In this document: in pieces, positions 5,839 through 7,350 of the stretch
Position numbering within the stretch: the stretch's first letter is position 1
Layout of the letters: every line of letters starts with the position of its first letter
Origin: Phycisphaerae bacterium
GTDB taxonomy: Bacteria; Planctomycetota; Phycisphaerae; UBA1845; Fen-1342
Length of the DNA: 7,350 nucleotides
Reading direction: 5' to 3'
Assembly: GCA_026984555.1 (NCBI GenBank)
Contig: JALSRY010000735.1
Location: 1-7,350, forward strand
Translations under genes and position numbers: made by a program
The notes under the pieces: generated by a model
The model's input: only the letters and a program-made list of their open reading frames with translations
Database searches by the model: none
Told to the model about the DNA's origin: nothing

Positions 5839-5897
5839 TGTCTCACCGCCGGCGGTGATCCGCGCGATCCAGAAACCAACCCACGCCCGGTGAGACA
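5839..5897. repeat. Palindrome with a competing distal partner
   Basis: TCACCGCCGGCGGTGA (5843-5858) is a perfect 16-bp palindrome. Its left arm is also part of TGTCTCACCG (5839-5848), which is the exact complement of CGGTGAGACA (5888-5897). So the same left arm can pair locally or with a partner 39 bases away, not both. It sits upstream of the promoter of the 196-aa protein gene, thus either an operator with several half-sites or, if read through from upstream, an RNA switch. Confidence 0.45.
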
Positions 5898-5914
5898 CGC
5901 GGTACACACCCGCG
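5898..5914. promoter_or_regulatory. Inverted repeat at the -35 position of the next promoter
   Basis: CGCGG (5898-5902) and CCGCG (5910-5914) flank seven bases (TACACAC). It lies where a -35 element would be expected for the -10 at 5924-5929, so a bound regulator here would affect initiation. The arms are short and GC-only, so chance is a real alternative. Confidence 0.25.
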
Positions 5915-5920
5915 GTTGGC

Positions 5921-5929
5921 TGCTACAAT
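5921..5929 (+). promoter_or_regulatory. Extended -10 promoter for the 196-aa protein gene
   Basis: TGCTACAAT has a TACAAT hexamer (5924-5929, five of six) preceded by TG and one base, the extended -10 motif that can work without a good -35. No TTGACA-like hexamer lies at 16-18 bp upstream. Transcription would start near 5936, giving a leader of about 30 nt before ATG 5967. Confidence 0.6.
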
Positions 5930-5953
5930 GATGATGCGAACTGGGACCAAACG

Positions 5954-5960
5954 GGAGGTG
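5954..5960 (+). promoter_or_regulatory. Ribosome binding site of the 196-aa protein gene
   Basis: GGAGGTG is nearly a full anti-16S match; the GGAGG core ends eight bases before ATG 5967. It fixes the start there rather than at upstream in-frame codons, which overlap the promoter. Confidence 0.85.
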
Positions 5961-5966
5961 TGCCGC

Positions 5967-6557
5967 ATGAAACTGCCTCGTGTCGATCAGCCGCAGCGGC
6001 TCGACGGGCTATACGTCTATGATTTTGGCGAGTGGGTGGCCGTTGGTTACACCGCCGAGGAAATCGAAGTGCTGCTGGAGGACAAGCAGTACGGCGGAGG
6101 GAAGGTGTACAGAATCCACCGCGCGCGGCCGAACGGGGAGTTCGAGCTGCGTGGCGTTGCTCCGGAGCGTTTTCACCTCGAAAGCGGGATGTTTTTCTAC
6201 CGCGCGGGTCTGGACCGGGCCCGTGAGGACTTCGAGGCGTTGCGTCACGCGGCGGAGGCGGTGCCGCCGCCCTGCCGGGCGTATGTGCAATTGGCTGATA
6301 CGGGGGTCGAGGGGGAGGGGCGGTACGTGACCGCGCTGGTCTTTCCCGCCGAGCACGAGGAGGCGGTGGGCCGCTGGCTGCTCGAAGTGGACTACCGCGG
6401 GGGCGACCTGGTCGAGGGTGGGATCAGCCACGTGACGAACTATTACGAGCAGGAGAAGAACATCCTCGAGCGGGTCCAGTTGTGGGGGCGTTCGGCGTTT
6501 TCGTCGCGTCCGCCGGAGGAAGTTCTCGCGAGCGTGCGGTGTGCCGTGCAGCGATGA
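5967..6557 (+). CDS. Hypothetical protein, soluble, 196 aa
   Basis: I do not recognise the family. There is no signal peptide, membrane segment or cysteine cluster; composition is mixed and mildly acidic, as for a soluble cytoplasmic protein. It opens MKLPRVDQPQRLDGLYVYDFGEWVAVGYTAEEIEVLLED, with aromatic residues at regular spacing suggesting a small beta sheet, and later has FHLESGMFFYRAGLDRAREDFEAL and GGDLVEGGISHVTNYYEQEKNILERVQLW. The start is strongly supported by GGAGGTG and an extended -10 promoter, so the gene is surely expressed. It has its own promoter after the nrdR terminator and overlaps the following small gene by ATGA, so the two probably act together. No function can be proposed from sequence alone. 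Confidence 0.85.
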   Translation: MKLPRVDQPQRLDGLYVYDFGEWVAVGYTAEEIEVLLEDKQYGGGKVYRIHRARPNGEFELRGVAPERFHLESGMFFYRAGLDRAREDFEALRHAAEAVPPPCRAYVQLADTGVEGEGRYVTALVFPAEHEEAVGRWLLEVDYRGGDLVEGGISHVTNYYEQEKNILERVQLWGRSAFSSRPPEEVLASVRCAVQR

Positions 6558-6853
6558 GATGGTTTTCCGCGTCAACGTCGAGATTGCATCCGCCGGCGCG
6601 CCGGCCGGTACTCGTGTCGGATTTGGGCATCGAGCGGGGACGACGTGGGCGGCGCCGCCGATGGTGGTCGCGCGTGGCTACGTTGATTTGGACACTTGGG
6701 GGCCTGTGGGCATCGCGCTGGCGGCCGGTAGCCGGCCCGGATGACGTTCGTCGATTCGAGTACCGCACGCAGACCCGTGGCATGGGGCTGCGCATGAGTG
6801 AATGGTTGCGTGATCGTCTCCGGCCGCACTGGCTGCGCATCCGCCGGCCGTGA
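6554..6853 (+). CDS. Small basic protein, possibly membrane-associated (99 aa)
   Basis: ATG 6554 overlaps the stop codon of the preceding gene (ATGA), a typical sign of translational coupling; no separate Shine-Dalgarno is needed or seen. The protein is very basic, with RRGRRRR at residues 30-36, followed by a short hydrophobic stretch WWSRVATLIWTLGGLWASRW (37-56) that could be a membrane segment or an amphipathic helix with positive-inside flanks. The C-terminal third (FEYRTQTRGMGLRMSEWLRDRLRPHWLRI, 68-96) is ordered-looking and rich in tryptophan and arginine, and seems the conserved part. The same reading frame is open upstream to 6482, but that part lies inside the neighbour gene. Function unknown; a partner of the 196-aa protein is inference. 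Confidence 0.6.
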   Translation: MRWFSASTSRLHPPARRPVLVSDLGIERGRRGRRRRWWSRVATLIWTLGGLWASRWRPVAGPDDVRRFEYRTQTRGMGLRMSEWLRDRLRPHWLRIRRP

Positions 6854-6876
6854 GGTTGTCGCGGGCGCGCGGTCGC

Positions 6877-6900
6877 TTTCCTGTCGATTACCGTTCCCTG
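6877..6900. repeat. Two-part dispersed repeat, copy 2
   Basis: TTTCCTGTCGA (6877-6887), then TTA, then CCGTTCCCTG (6891-6900). It matches copy 1 at 5735-5767 apart from the shorter spacer. The three spacer bases are the stop codon (TAA on the minus strand) of the leftward gene at the right edge. Confidence 0.4.
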
Positions 6901-7350
6901 TGAAGTTCTGTGGCGGCACGGCGCACGTCGGCCTCGGTGGCGATGTCGCCGCTTACTTCGAATGTGATGGACACGCGTCGTGCGAGTCGCGCCAGCCGCC
7001 GGCCCAGCGACGCCGTCTCGATGCGCATCTGCCACGGGTTGTCCTCCCCCGCCGCGAGGGCCCGGGCGACAGCGGTGGGCGAGTCGAGCGCGAGCAGGTG
7101 GCGGACGGTGGTGAGCCGGGCGATGGTGCGCATTTGTGTCGCCGGCAGGCGGTTTTGCCGAATCAGTCGCAATCGGCGCACGACGTCGCGGACGGCATCC
7201 GGCCAGTCCGAGCCGGCGCAGGCAGAGGCCTGTGCGGTCGCCCCGCGGTGTTGCCAGCAACGCCAGCGTGGTCGCCGGTCGTGGATGCGAAGATCGTTCG
7301 CGCCGGGGACATCGCCGAGCGCGATGCGCAGGGCTGTCCAGGCGATCCGG
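6888..7350 (-). CDS. Hypothetical protein, C-terminal 153 residues, N-terminus beyond window
   Basis: Reading leftward, the frame is open from the right edge (first full codon 7349-7347) to TAA at 6890-6888. It begins RIAWTALRIALGDVPGANDLRIHDRRPRWRCW and ends in EADVRRAATELHRER. A GTG at 7181 could give a 97-aa protein, but the coding-like sequence continues upstream of it without a stop or ATG, so the gene most likely starts outside the window. The central part (VRDVVRRLRLIRQNRLPATQMRTIARLTTVRHLLAL) is helical and arginine-rich; ITFEVSGDIATEADVRRAATEL resembles a strand-helix end of a small domain. I do not recognise a family. It converges with the plus-strand small gene, 34 bp apart, without a visible shared terminator. 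Confidence 0.6.
   Translation of the reverse strand, partial: RIAWTALRIALGDVPGANDLRIHDRRPRWRCWQHRGATAQASACAGSDWPDAVRDVVRRLRLIRQNRLPATQMRTIARLTTVRHLLALDSPTAVARALAAGEDNPWQMRIETASLGRRLARLARRVSITFEVSGDIATEADVRRAATELHRER

Noticed and set aside
5725..5907. Minus-strand open frame of 60 codons in the intergenic region
   Set aside because: It runs through the terminator hairpin, the palindrome and one arm of the structured element; the coding look is better explained by these. No strong ribosome site precedes its first codon.
6424..7260. Minus-strand open frame of 278 codons at the right
   Set aside because: Arg/Pro/His-rich, overlaps three better-supported genes on both strands, and has no motif.
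1..7350. CRISPR arrays, insertion sequences, rRNA genes
   Set aside because: No regularly spaced repeats, no transposase motifs with terminal repeats, and no conserved rRNA words were seen on either strand.

Overview
This is a high-GC (visibly over 65%) bacterial window with dense coding, long antisense shadow frames and long intergenic inverted repeats. The mix of an NrdR regulator, a YgfK-like protein, a membrane coiled-coil protein and several proteins I do not recognise is compatible with a planctomycete (Phycisphaerae-like) genome. That assignment is an inference from general character only; no rRNA, tRNA or other lineage marker is present.

Left half, minus strand (4301 down to 1). Four genes read leftward from an AT-rich divergent promoter region: an RNase Z-like metallo-beta-lactamase hydrolase (4301-3387); a lipoprotein-like protein overlapping it by an ATGA (3390-2368); a membrane-anchored coiled-coil protein (2295-1525); and the N-terminal ~465 residues of a YgfK-type protein (1397 to beyond the left edge). 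Spacing (4 bp overlap, then 72 and 127 bp gaps) suggests one transcription unit, possibly with internal promoters.

Centre, divergent region 4302-4498. This holds the clearest regulatory signal: a perfect TTGACA -35 with a 17-bp spacer to TATGCT, and a near-consensus NrdR box filling the spacer. It drives nrdR (4499-4993). Eleven bases after nrdR comes a gene for a protein (5005-5583) whose N-terminus repeats the ATP-cone signature of NrdR at identical spacing but has no zinc ribbon. A weaker leftward promoter overlaps the same NrdR box, so NrdR may govern both directions.

Intergenic 5584-5966 (383 bp) has no convincing gene but is full of structure: two small hairpins, a 79-nt element that folds on paper into a three-way junction, a long intrinsic terminator, a 16-bp perfect palindrome whose left arm can pair with either of two partners, and an extended -10 promoter.

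Right part. A well-started 196-aa protein of unknown function (5967-6557) overlaps by ATGA a 99-aa basic, possibly membrane-associated protein (6554-6853). A minus-strand gene (7350-6888) of unknown function enters from the right edge without its N-terminus. A short two-part sequence motif occurs both in the structured intergenic region and at the 3' end of this last gene.
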